This document shows positions 31,737-40,908 of a DNA stretch of 64,000 nucleotides, one piece after another (position 1 is the first letter of the stretch; each line of letters opens with the position of its first letter). Under the pieces are notes generated by a model, which made no database searches, was not told the DNA's origin, and saw only the letters and a list, made by a program, of their open reading frames with translations. Made by a program: the position numbers and the translations under genes. Source of the DNA: DASUPK01 sp963695805 (GTDB lineage Bacteria; Actinomycetota; Thermoleophilia; Solirubrobacterales; 70-9); assembly GCA_963695805.1 (NCBI GenBank), contig CAVOHV010000003.1, positions 434,001 through 498,000 of the forward strand. The letters are read 5' to 3'.

Positions 31737-33421
31737 CAGCGCCCGGGCCCCTTCAACCCGCCCTGCAGTGCAGGAACCGGATTGGGCACGTCGAGCCCGC
31801 TGTCGTTCTGGAAGGCGGTCCAATCCTTGGCCCAGGCCGTGAACTGCTGCATGGTGCTCGCGATCAGTTGCTTCGCCTGGTCGAGCGCGCCGCTCGACTT
31901 CAGCTGCCTGGCCTGGGTGAACTGGCTCATCAGATGGGAGTAGCGATCGATCAGAGCCTGCTGCCGCGGGGTCGCGACGGTGGCGCTCTTTCCGCTGGCG
32001 TTCGTGGCCGGCGCCGGCCCGATCTCGCTGTTCAGGTCGGGCGGGTCCTGCGTCTCACAGGGGACGTCCGGCCTGAACGGCGTCTTCGCTGACGACTGCT
32101 TGGCCGGCTGCGAGCCGAGGAAGTCGAACGGAGCGATGCCGGTCAACGGCGCGGCCAGGTCGGGCGTGTTGAACGGAGCAATCGTGTTCTGGCCGCCGCC
32201 GCCCAGGACGCGGAACATCTGGCCGTTCGCGTCACCCGAGCGGCTCTCGCCGGCCACGCCGCTGAATCCCCATGCCGTCTCCTGGTAGACCTTCCCCGCC
32301 GGGGGGTCGCTGTCTGAGTTGGGAATGTCCGTGTTGCTCCACGGAATGACGACGTTGTTGAAGCAGGAGGACAGGGTCCGCACCTGCTCCAGGAACGGCA
32401 GGGAGCCACTGCTGAGCGCCGCGAGATCGGGGATCGTGGGCCGCAGGTCGTTGACGAGGCCGCGCAGCTCGGGCTCCGAGATCAGCTGGCGGAGCTGCCC
32501 GATCCAGGGATTGGCGTAGTCGAGCGCCTTGTTCGCTGACCTGACGCCGGGAAGCGCCTCGCGCGCAAAAGCCCGAAGAGGCGGGAGGTCGCGGTTGAGC
32601 TTGAAGAGCGCCGGGCGGCCGACCGCCAGCGTCTGCGGCAACTCGATGATCGCCTCGCGGAGCGAAGCCTGGTTGGCCGCGAACGCGCCGCTGACGGTGT
32701 TCAGGTTGCTGATCAGGCCCTGGAGGTGAGCACTGTTCGCGTTCAGCTCCCGAGCGACGACGTCCAGGTTCGAGACGAACCCCGCCAGGTCGCCCGGCTG
32801 GGTGCCGAGCAGGGCCTGGTTCACCTGCGAGGTGAACTCGTAGGCGGCCGGGGAGGTCCGGAGGGACTCCCGGAAGCCCTCGGCGCCGCCGTACTTGGCG
32901 AGGGCGCCGCCGAACTCCTTCAGGAAGATCTGGAGGTCCTGGCGCACGGGCGCCTGCAGGCCGGTCAGCACCTGGTCGAACTGGACCGAGGATGAGCTCT
33001 GGTTCTCGGGGACGACGGAGCCGCTCCCGAGCTCCGGCGCGCTCGGACTCCCCGGGTGCAGGTCCACGAAGAGGTTCCCCTCCAGGAAGAGCCTCGGCCT
33101 CAGCTGCATCGTGGCGTCCTGGCGGATGGGCAGGGCGCTGTCCTTGATGTCCATGGTGACCATGGCGGCGTCCTCACCGTTTCCGTTGGCGTCGGTGACG
33201 TGCTGGACGTCGCTCACCTCGCCCACGTCCACCCCGGAGATTCGGACGGGGCTCTTGGCGCGGACGTTCTGTGCGTCGGCGAAGACGGCCTTGAGCTGAT
33301 AGCCGTGACCCGCGAACGGGATCGACTTGGTGAACGCCAGGTAGAACCCGATGAAGGTGAGCACGATCGCGATCAGGCCGATCTGGAAGTTGGAGAACCG
33401 CCGGCTGTCATTCGGGTTCAT
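31736..33421 (-). CDS. MCE family lipid-import protein, fourth of operon
   Basis: A protein of about 561 residues with a TM anchor (IGLIAIVLTFIGFYLAF) and MCE domain (YQLKAVFADAQNVRAKSPVR, ISGVDVGEVSDVQHV, EGNLFVDLHPG). A helical region with regular asparagine/leucine-rich segments (LVSNLDVV, LISNLNTV) follows, and there is a charged C-terminus. The ATG at 33421 is one base after the stop of the previous gene, with a GGGGCGGGTGG stretch upstream; a GTG at 33430 with an eight-base overlap is also possible. Confidence 0.94.
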   Translation of the reverse strand: MNPNDSRRFSNFQIGLIAIVLTFIGFYLAFTKSIPFAGHGYQLKAVFADAQNVRAKSPVRISGVDVGEVSDVQHVTDANGNGEDAAMVTMDIKDSALPIRQDATMQLRPRLFLEGNLFVDLHPGSPSAPELGSGSVVPENQSSSSVQFDQVLTGLQAPVRQDLQIFLKEFGGALAKYGGAEGFRESLRTSPAAYEFTSQVNQALLGTQPGDLAGFVSNLDVVARELNANSAHLQGLISNLNTVSGAFAANQASLREAIIELPQTLAVGRPALFKLNRDLPPLRAFAREALPGVRSANKALDYANPWIGQLRQLISEPELRGLVNDLRPTIPDLAALSSGSLPFLEQVRTLSSCFNNVVIPWSNTDIPNSDSDPPAGKVYQETAWGFSGVAGESRSGDANGQMFRVLGGGGQNTIAPFNTPDLAAPLTGIAPFDFLGSQPAKQSSAKTPFRPDVPCETQDPPDLNSEIGPAPATNASGKSATVATPRQQALIDRYSHLMSQFTQARQLKSSGALDQAKQLIASTMQQFTAWAKDWTAFQNDSGLDVPNPVPALQGGLKGPGR

Positions 33422-33422
33422 C

Positions 33423-35057
33423 TCAGCCACCCGCCCCAGGTCCGAACACGCGGGTCCCGTCCTGCTCGAGGAAGAGGTTGGTCTTGCCGAGCGGCGGCAT
33501 CCCCGCGGCCTTGGTCACGTTCTGGACGCCGAAGGTCGGGTTGTCCCTCGACTGACCGGGGATCAGTCCCTCGCCGAGGACGTAGCCGGTCTGGCCCGCC
33601 TGGCAGTTGGGCTGGCCGTCGGTAAGAGCGGGCCCGTATGGGTTGCCGTGGAGGACCGGGATGCCGTTGTTCTGGTAGCCGGGGAGCGTGCCGCCGTTCG
33701 GCGGGCCGTTGAGCGGCGAGAACTTGCCCGCGTTGGAGCCGGCGAGGAAGTTGCTGGAGAAGCGGCCGTCGCCCTGGCCGCCCGAGTAGTTGTCGAGCGG
33801 GTTCCGCGGCAGTGTGGTCGGGGAGGTGGTGCCGGCGATCGACGGCGGGATGACGCGCTCCGCGTAGCCGAACGGGGTGGGCAGCTCGAAGTGGGAGGTC
33901 AGGTAGGTGACCCAGTAGTTCCAGTAGTTGCAGACCTCCTGGTACGGGCCGATCTTCGCCCCGGCGTCCTGGGCGAGACTGAAGGTGTCCCCGAGGCGGT
34001 TCAGGCTCGTGAGAGTCGAGGGGTCGGCGACCAGGTTGTTGAGCTCCTCCATGACGCCCTGGAGGTCGTGGTTCATCGGCACGGTCCGCGGCAGCACCTT
34101 CTTGCCCAGGGAGACCGCCTGGTTCAGGATCGGGAGCGCCGCGCGCAGGTCGCGGACGCCCGGCCGCAGGAGGCGCGAGAACTCGGCGAAGTCGGCGAGG
34201 AACGGGCGTTGCACGGGCAGCGAGCGGAGTCCCGATTCGAGCACCGGCGGCCCGCCCGAGATCGTGTCGCGCAGCGCCTGCGGGTCGGAGGAGATCGCGC
34301 CGAAGGCGATCGCCCCGTTGGTGAACTGCTCGGCGTTGTCGACCGCGACGGGGGCGACGATCCGAGCCGCGTCGCCGAGCTCGGGGAAGAAGCGGACCAG
34401 CTGCGTGGCCGGATCCGCGAGCGCCTCGGAGACCGGCTTCAGGTTCGCGAACAGCGGGTTGAGGGCGCTGATCGCCTCGTTCAGCGAGGCGCCCCGGGCG
34501 GCGAACGCGTCGCCGAAGCCCTGCAGGACCCGGCGGCTGTTCTCGCGCGTCGCGGTGTCGAAGGTGTTGTAGACGTCATCGAACTCGACCTGCTCCTGAG
34601 ACTGCGAGAGCGGCAGCGTCCCCGCGGCGGGCAGCCCGGTCTGGCTCGTGCCTCGGCTGATCTCCAGGTACTTGAGTCCGAACGCGGAGCGGTACCGAAC
34701 CCGGATCGTCGAGTCGGCGGGAAGCGGGTCCGCGCTCTTGTCCAGCTTCAGGTTGAGCTTGGCCACCGTCGAGGAGCTCGAACCGTCCGCCGCCTGGCAG
34801 CCGCTGTTCGGCGGCGCCGGCACGGTATCGATCGACTCGACCACGCCGACTCGATTCCCACCGATCCTCACCTCGTTGTTGGGGCCGAGGCGAGCGCCGT
34901 CGCAGAGCTCGGCCGAGACGCTGTAGGTGGGCACGAAGGGCAGGCCGTTGTTCGCGTTGTACGCGAGGAAGACCGCGACGAGGATGATCAGCGTCGTGAT
35001 CGCGCCCACCATCGTGGGTGACGCCGCCAGCGAGCCGACTCTCCCGCGTCCGTTCAT
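33423..35057 (-). CDS. MCE family lipid-import protein, third of operon
   Basis: A 544-residue MCE protein. TM anchor MVGAITTLIILVAVFLAY, MCE domain with YSVSAELCDGARLGPNNEVR, IGGNRVGVVESI and GLKYLEISRG. The segment CNYWNYWVTYLTSHFE is rich in aromatics, as expected of tunnel or membrane-contact regions, and the C-terminal tail is glycine/asparagine/proline-rich. It overlaps the upstream gene by ATGA. Confidence 0.94.
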   Translation of the reverse strand: MNGRGRVGSLAASPTMVGAITTLIILVAVFLAYNANNGLPFVPTYSVSAELCDGARLGPNNEVRIGGNRVGVVESIDTVPAPPNSGCQAADGSSSSTVAKLNLKLDKSADPLPADSTIRVRYRSAFGLKYLEISRGTSQTGLPAAGTLPLSQSQEQVEFDDVYNTFDTATRENSRRVLQGFGDAFAARGASLNEAISALNPLFANLKPVSEALADPATQLVRFFPELGDAARIVAPVAVDNAEQFTNGAIAFGAISSDPQALRDTISGGPPVLESGLRSLPVQRPFLADFAEFSRLLRPGVRDLRAALPILNQAVSLGKKVLPRTVPMNHDLQGVMEELNNLVADPSTLTSLNRLGDTFSLAQDAGAKIGPYQEVCNYWNYWVTYLTSHFELPTPFGYAERVIPPSIAGTTSPTTLPRNPLDNYSGGQGDGRFSSNFLAGSNAGKFSPLNGPPNGGTLPGYQNNGIPVLHGNPYGPALTDGQPNCQAGQTGYVLGEGLIPGQSRDNPTFGVQNVTKAAGMPPLGKTNLFLEQDGTRVFGPGAGG

Positions 35058-36907
35058 TGCCCGAGCAGGAAGTTGAGGAGGTTGTCGGTGGGCGCGCCGC
35101 TGGTCCCGGTGGAGTTCGGGTTGAGCAGCTGGGGCAGCGGGGGCAGCTGCGGGGGCTGAGGCAGCTGCGGGAGCAGGTCCTGGAGCTGCTGCTGGACCTT
35201 GTCGGGAAGCTTGTTCGGATTGACCCCCGGCGGCAGGATCTTGTCGAGCCCCTTCTGCGGCTGTTGCGGCGTCTGCTGCTGCTGCTGTTGTTGTTGCTGC
35301 TGCTGCTGAGGTGCCGGCGCCGTCGTGGCGGTCTTCAGAGAGGCGCTCGTGTGCGGCGGATCGGCCGGGTTGCAGATCGAGGGCGCCAGCGATCCCTGGG
35401 GGCAGACGCTCGGGTCGTAGCGGGAGAGGTTGCCGAACAGGCCCGAGGGATTCGTCCCGAAATTGATCCCGGGCTGGCTATCGCCCAGAATCCCGGCGCA
35501 CTCGGCGAAGTTCTTCGGATCGCTGGTGAGGCCGGTGTTGCCACCAGCGCCCTGGATGTCAGGCACCTGGGGCCCGGTCTGATAGCCGCAGGCGTTGTTG
35601 GTCCCGGGCGCGCTCACCAGGGTGATCCCGAGCGCATGGCCGAGCTGGTCGAAGAGGTTCAGCGAGTTCGTCTGGACGTAGGCGTAGTTGAGGAGGCCCT
35701 CCATCCCGGTGTAACCGGGGTTGCCGCCGCCGGAATTCGGACCCGGCTGCTGTCCATTCGCCCACTTGCACGGGGCCGTCTGGTCACCGTGGAGCGTCAC
35801 CGCCATCTTCTGGCCGAGCGCCTGGACGCGCCGGTCGGCCTCAGCGGGCTGCTCGCGGAGGTCGAAGCGAGCGCAGGAGTCCTCCTCGACGGCGTTGTTC
35901 GGGTCGTCGATGCTCTCCAGGAACTTCGCCACCTCGTTCGCGGCGGGGTACGCCTTGGTGCTCGACTGGTCGAGGGCGGCGATCTCGTCCTGGCCATTGG
36001 CCAGCGCGACCTTGCCGACGCGGGCAGCGCCGCCCAGTGAGCTGAGCGACTGCTGGGCGCCGTTGTTGAACGGCGGCAGGTTCTTCGCCAGCTTGTTGAG
36101 ACCGGGCGCGGCGGCGTGCAGGTCGGCCAGCAGTGGAGTCTGGTTCTCGGCCAGCTTGCCGAGCTGGAACATCGTCGGCTTCAGCTCGAACAGGAAGTCG
36201 TCGAGCAGGTGGAAGTTCTGCGCCAGGTCGTTCGAGCGCTCGGCCGAGATCGCCGCGGTGCGCCCGGCGTTGTCGATGAAGTGGACGACGTCCTCCCGGC
36301 GGTTAGCCAGCTGGGCGAAGATCGCATCCGCGTTCGTGTTCAGCTCGGCGATCGTCGTGTTCTGGCGGCCGAGGATGTTGAGGACCTGCTTGAGCTGCTG
36401 GAGGGCGGGGGCGCCGGCGCGGATGGCCGCGTTCAGGTTCTCCGCATTGCCGTCGAGTGCAGTACCGAACTCGTTGATCAGCAGCGTGAGCCGGTCCTTG
36501 AACGGCTCACGAAGGGTGTTCTGGGCGAGGTCGGGCTGGACGGTGGTCTTGTTGCGGGCCGCCGGAATGGGGCCGGTGAGCGCCTGGGTCGAGCTACCGG
36601 GCTGGCAGTTCACGAAGTACTCCGCGATCAGTGACTGGGGCTCCGAGGAGCAGCTCGCGTCGGCCTTGAACTCGGGGAACTTCGAGTCCTCCTCCACCGT
36701 GACGATCGCGGTCTTCTGCGGGGTTATGTCGAGGTCGCTGATCGTGCCGGCCTCCACACCGGCGACGCGCAGCTCCGAGCCCTTGACGAGACCGAAGGCG
36801 TTGAAGAGCTCGACCTGGTAAGTGCGGTTGTCGGACGCGCCGGCGACGGCCACCAGGCTGGCGGCGAGCGCAGTGAGCAGACCCAGGATCACGGTTAGGC
36901 GCTTCAT
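35054..36907 (-). CDS. MCE family lipid-import protein, second of operon, with polyglutamine tract
   Basis: A 617-residue MCE protein and the longest of the six. A hydrophobic segment (LTVILGLLTALAASLVAVAGA) is followed by an MCE domain with YQVELFNAFGLVKGSE, LRVAGVEAGTISDLDI and an odd insertion containing cysteines (ASCSSEP, FVNCQPG). The C-terminal third is low complexity: 12 consecutive glutamines, then proline/leucine/glutamine-rich repeats (LPQLPQPPQLPPLPQLL), which may span the cell wall. It overlaps its neighbours by ATGA on both sides. Confidence 0.94.
   Translation of the reverse strand: MKRLTVILGLLTALAASLVAVAGASDNRTYQVELFNAFGLVKGSELRVAGVEAGTISDLDITPQKTAIVTVEEDSKFPEFKADASCSSEPQSLIAEYFVNCQPGSSTQALTGPIPAARNKTTVQPDLAQNTLREPFKDRLTLLINEFGTALDGNAENLNAAIRAGAPALQQLKQVLNILGRQNTTIAELNTNADAIFAQLANRREDVVHFIDNAGRTAAISAERSNDLAQNFHLLDDFLFELKPTMFQLGKLAENQTPLLADLHAAAPGLNKLAKNLPPFNNGAQQSLSSLGGAARVGKVALANGQDEIAALDQSSTKAYPAANEVAKFLESIDDPNNAVEEDSCARFDLREQPAEADRRVQALGQKMAVTLHGDQTAPCKWANGQQPGPNSGGGNPGYTGMEGLLNYAYVQTNSLNLFDQLGHALGITLVSAPGTNNACGYQTGPQVPDIQGAGGNTGLTSDPKNFAECAGILGDSQPGINFGTNPSGLFGNLSRYDPSVCPQGSLAPSICNPADPPHTSASLKTATTAPAPQQQQQQQQQQQQTPQQPQKGLDKILPPGVNPNKLPDKVQQQLQDLLPQLPQPPQLPPLPQLLNPNSTGTSGAPTDNLLNFLLGQ
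35273..35308 (-). repeat. Trinucleotide repeat encoding 12 glutamines
   Basis: Twelve uninterrupted CAG/CAA codons (five CAG, three CAA, four CAG in coding orientation or its reverse) within the second mce gene. It is the only long simple-sequence repeat in the window, and its copy number could vary by slippage without a frameshift. Confidence 0.9.
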
Positions 36908-38322
36908 GGGCCCGCCGGGGTCTGGTTTGGATCACAGTCGACGGTGCCGCGCTGGGTGAGCTGCTGCTCGGAGACACCGCGCTCATTGGCGCCCGGACAG
37001 CGGCGCAGGTTCTTCAGACTGAGGGCATCCGCCAGGATGCTGGGGTTGACCGCCTGGCAGACCGCCGTGAGGATGCCGAGCGGGTCCCGGCAGGGCTGAA
37101 GGGGCAGGGCGGGGGCGCCGGCGCTGAACGCGTTCAGCGTCGTCGAGATGCGGCCGATGCCGCCGAAGGCGTCAGGGAAGCCGGAGTGGCCAAAGTCGTC
37201 GAACCAGCCGGTGAGCTCGGGTGAGTACGCCCGCAGCGTCGAGAGCTGGTCGAGCGAGTTCGTAAGCGAGTCCACAGACGCAGGCAGGGCGCCGGGGCGC
37301 GACGCGCCGTTGCGATTCACCGGACCGACGCCGATCTCGGCGAGGGGGTCCTGCAGGCTTGTGAGCTCGATGAGGTCGTTGGCGCCGCCCGGCTCCCTGA
37401 TGACCCCGTTCAGGCCCTTGACGGTGGGGACGGCGTCTCGGGCGAAACCGCGCAGCCGCTTGGCGAAGGGCTGGAGCTTGCCGGCGACCGGCCGGGTCGC
37501 GTTGACCAGTGGCTGGACGTCGTCGAGGGCGGCGCGGAGGTTGACCGCGGTGGTGTTGAACTGCCGCATGAAATCGGGCAGCTGGCCCACCGCCGACGCC
37601 AGGGACTGCTGCTGGGCGCCGATCGTGCCCAGCATGCCGTCCAGGTTCACGACCAGCTGGGAGATCTCGGGGCTCTTCTGGTCGAGGGTCGAGGTCAGGC
37701 CGGCGGCGTCCACCACCAGGCCCTCGAGGTTCGCCTGGTCGGAGTTGAGCTCGCCGAAGACCCGCCGTGATGTCGAGAGGAACGGGTTCAGGTAGTGGAA
37801 GCCGCGGTTGGCCTTCGCCCCGACCCCGTCATAGCCGCGGGCGAATCCCTGAATCACCTGCTTCAGGTGGTCGACGGTGGGCTTGTTGAGCGTGTTGAAG
37901 AGCTCGTCCAGGTCGACCTCGGAGGTGGTGTCGCCCTGGGCGATCGCGCCGCCGGAGGAGATCGTCGTCCCGTCGGGCTGAGCGGGAAGGTCGAGGTCGA
38001 TGTAGCGGTTGGCGATCCCCGAGAGCGACTGGGAGCGGATCGTGGCGTGCGTGCCCTCGGGCAGCGGCGTGTACGCGCCGTCCTTGATCTCCATCTCGAC
38101 CAGGGCCTGGCCGTCGTCCGAGAGGGAGATCTCCTTGATCGAGCCGACCGGGGCGCCGGCGACGTTCACGTTGTTGCCCGTCACCAGCTGGGAGGCGTTC
38201 ACGAACTGGGCGGTGACGGTGTACGAGGAGCCCCCGCCGAGCACGAGCAGCAGGACCACGACGATCGCACCGAGCAGCGCGAGCACCGCGGCGACCCGTC
38301 CGACGACGCTGGATGTTGGCAC
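36904..38322 (-). CDS. MCE family lipid-import protein, first of operon
   Basis: A 472-residue MCE protein. TM anchor AAVLALLGAIVVVLLLVL, MCE domain at about 34-112 (YTVTAQFVNASQLVTGNN, VNVAGAPVGSIKEISLSDDG, IANRYIDLDL). A long helical region with periodic leucines follows, and the C-terminal part carries six cysteines. It is the first gene of the six; the GTG at 38322 is preceded by GAGGA and a TAGGTA box. The two yrbE permease genes that normally precede mceA are absent, and a GMC oxidase gene diverges instead. Confidence 0.94.
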   Translation of the reverse strand: MPTSSVVGRVAAVLALLGAIVVVLLLVLGGGSSYTVTAQFVNASQLVTGNNVNVAGAPVGSIKEISLSDDGQALVEMEIKDGAYTPLPEGTHATIRSQSLSGIANRYIDLDLPAQPDGTTISSGGAIAQGDTTSEVDLDELFNTLNKPTVDHLKQVIQGFARGYDGVGAKANRGFHYLNPFLSTSRRVFGELNSDQANLEGLVVDAAGLTSTLDQKSPEISQLVVNLDGMLGTIGAQQQSLASAVGQLPDFMRQFNTTAVNLRAALDDVQPLVNATRPVAGKLQPFAKRLRGFARDAVPTVKGLNGVIREPGGANDLIELTSLQDPLAEIGVGPVNRNGASRPGALPASVDSLTNSLDQLSTLRAYSPELTGWFDDFGHSGFPDAFGGIGRISTTLNAFSAGAPALPLQPCRDPLGILTAVCQAVNPSILADALSLKNLRRCPGANERGVSEQQLTQRGTVDCDPNQTPAGP

Positions 38323-38533
38323 TCGTTCCTCTACCTACCCGTTGCCCAAGTTGCGGCCGCGCCGGGGTACCCCACCCAGGCACGGCCATCCAGCGATTCT
38401 TCCATCGGCGCTTCGCGGGTGTCAAAGGGGAACCGTCGCCTCGCAGGCGCCGAATTCCGCATGGGAAAGGCGTTTGCACCACAGCCCCGGTTGAGTTGAG
38501 GTTAAGGAGGGTCCCTCGACTAGGCTGGGGCCG
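38323..38533. promoter_or_regulatory. Divergent MCE / GMC-oxidase control region
   Basis: A 211-base spacer between the mce operon and the oxidase gene. TAGGCT at 38521-38526 lies seven bases before the oxidase GTG, with a weak TTGAGG 19 bases further up. TAGGTA with GAGGA lies upstream of the first mce gene on the other strand. I found no clear KstR-like or other long inverted repeat. Confidence 0.5.
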
Positions 38534-40171
38534 GTGAACCCTGCGGGAGCTCGCCTCGACTACGACTGGCTCGTGATCGGCTCCGGCTTCGGCGGATCGG
38601 TCGCCGCTCTGCGCCTCGCCGAGAAGGGCTACCGGGTCGCGGTACTCGAGTGCGGTCGCCGCTACCGCGACGAGGACTTCGCCGAGTCCACCTGGAATCT
38701 CCGCCGCTACTACTGGATGCCGAGGATCGGGCTCCGCGGCATCTTCCGGATGACGGTCTTCAGGGACGTCTTCATCGTCTCCGGCTCCGGCGTCGGCGGG
38801 GGCAGCCTCGGCTACGCCAACACGCTCTACCGGGCGCGGCCCGCGTTCTTCGGCGACCCGCAATGGGACTCGCTGGGCGACTGGGAGTCGGCGCTCGACC
38901 CCCACTACGAGACCGCCGAGCGGATGCTCGGCGTGACGGACTACCCGCTGGAGGGACCAGCCGATCTCCTGCTGAAGGAGTACGGCGAGCAGATCGGGGT
39001 CGGCGACACCTTCAAGCACACTCGAGTCGGCGCTTTCTTCGGCGAACCCGGGAAGGAGGTGCCGGACCCATACTTCGGGGGCGACGGGCCGGCGAGATCG
39101 GGATGCATCGGTTGCGGGAGCTGCATGGTCGGCTGCCGCTACAACGCCAAGAACACCCTGGTCAAGAATTACCTCTGGTTCGCCGAGCAGCTCGGGGTCG
39201 AGATCCTGGCCGAGCGGCAGGTCACGGACGTGAGATCGATCTCGGGCGGCGCAGCAAACGGCTCCGACGGCTACGAGGTGACGAGCGAGCGCTCCGGCTC
39301 ATGGGTGCGGAAGCACCGCTCGACGCTGACCGCGCGCGGTGTCGTGATCGCCGCCGGCGCGCTCGGGACAAACGAGCTGCTCGCCGAGTGCAGTGACCGC
39401 GGCTCGCTGCCGCGAATGTCCTCCCGGCTCGGGGAGCTCGTGCGCACCAACAGCGAGTCGATCAACGCGGTCACGGCGCCGAGCGACGAGCGGGACTTCG
39501 CGAAGTCGGTGGCGATCAGCTCGAGCATCTATCCGGACCCGGACACGCACATCGAGGTAGTGACCTACGGGCGCCGCGCCGACTCCATGAGCTACCTGTT
39601 CACGCTCCTGACCGGGCAGGGGACGAAGCTCAGCCGGCCACTGCTCTGGCTGGGCCAGATCGTCCGCCATCCGCTTCGTTTCCTGCGCCTGCTCCGGCCG
39701 GGCCGATGGTCGCGGCGCACGGTGATCCTCCTGGTGATGCAGACGCTCGACAACGCGATCCGCCTGCGACCCAAACGACGACTGCTGGGGCGCGGGGTGA
39801 AGCTGCAGACCGAACAGGATCCCGAAAAGCCCACTGCCACCTTCATCCCGGCCGCAGACGCCGTGGCGCGGTGGATGGCGGAGCGCACGGGCGGGGTCGC
39901 GCAGAGCGGGATCAACGAGGCGATCTTCAACATCCCGACGACCGCCCATATCCTGGGCGGCGCCGCGATCGGCGCGGACCGCGAACACGGCGTGGTCGAC
40001 GCGCGCAACCAGGTCTTCGGTTACGAGAACCTGATGGTCTGCGACGGCGCAGCGATCCCCGCGAATCCCGGAGTGAACCCAAGCCTGACGATTACGGCCA
40101 TGGCGGAGCACGCGATGTCGCAGGTGCCGGCTAAGGGGGAGGAGGCGCCCATCGCGCGGGTGGCGCCGTAG
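38534..40171 (+). CDS. GMC-family oxidoreductase, cholesterol-oxidase (ChoD)-like, with four-cysteine motif
   Basis: A 545-residue FAD oxidoreductase. VIGSGFGGSVAALRLAEKG is the FAD-binding motif at about 14-32, and VCDGAAIPANPGVNPSLT near the end is the GMC C-terminal signature. SGCIGCGSCMVGCRYNAK contains Cys191, Cys194, Cys197 and Cys201 (CxxCxxCxxxC), a ferredoxin-like [4Fe-4S] pattern also recalled from ChoD-type proteins of mycobacteria. It probably oxidises a sterol or other secondary alcohol. No signal peptide is visible. It diverges from the mce operon, a natural arrangement if the operon imports its substrate. It is likely leaderless. Confidence 0.92.
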   Translation: MNPAGARLDYDWLVIGSGFGGSVAALRLAEKGYRVAVLECGRRYRDEDFAESTWNLRRYYWMPRIGLRGIFRMTVFRDVFIVSGSGVGGGSLGYANTLYRARPAFFGDPQWDSLGDWESALDPHYETAERMLGVTDYPLEGPADLLLKEYGEQIGVGDTFKHTRVGAFFGEPGKEVPDPYFGGDGPARSGCIGCGSCMVGCRYNAKNTLVKNYLWFAEQLGVEILAERQVTDVRSISGGAANGSDGYEVTSERSGSWVRKHRSTLTARGVVIAAGALGTNELLAECSDRGSLPRMSSRLGELVRTNSESINAVTAPSDERDFAKSVAISSSIYPDPDTHIEVVTYGRRADSMSYLFTLLTGQGTKLSRPLLWLGQIVRHPLRFLRLLRPGRWSRRTVILLVMQTLDNAIRLRPKRRLLGRGVKLQTEQDPEKPTATFIPAADAVARWMAERTGGVAQSGINEAIFNIPTTAHILGGAAIGADREHGVVDARNQVFGYENLMVCDGAAIPANPGVNPSLTITAMAEHAMSQVPAKGEEAPIARVAP

Positions 40172-40176
40172 GTGGG

Positions 40177-40208
40177 GCCCAAGCATGCGCGCCCTCGCGC
40201 ATGCTTGG
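40177..40208. terminator. Perfect 14-base-pair hairpin between convergent genes
   Basis: CCCAAGCATGCGCG, loop CCCT, CGCGCATGCTTGGG. The arms are perfectly complementary and it sits six bases after the GMC-oxidase stop, between two convergent genes, so it can serve as a terminator for both strands. Confidence 0.8.
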
Positions 40209-40225
40209 GACGGTTCCTGCGGCGA

Positions 40226-40254
40226 CAGGACCCGCGCGCCTGGCGCTGGGTCCT

Positions 40255-40255
<1 letters not shown>
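40226..40255 (+). terminator. Second hairpin with short T run
   Basis: AGGACCC, 14 bases, GGGTCCT followed by TT. It is a back-up terminator-like hairpin for the plus-strand transcript, just before the sod stop codon. Confidence 0.55.
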
Positions 40256-40860
<605 letters not shown>

Positions 40861-40895
40861 CTGCCCTCCTTAGGGGTCTTGGTGACGGGTGCTTC

Positions 40896-40901
40896 TAATC
40901 T
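40896..40901 (+). promoter_or_regulatory. Leaderless -10 box TAATCT
   Basis: TAATCT is followed by seven bases and the GTG at 40909. Confidence 0.5.
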
Positions 40902-40908
40902 AACGGTC

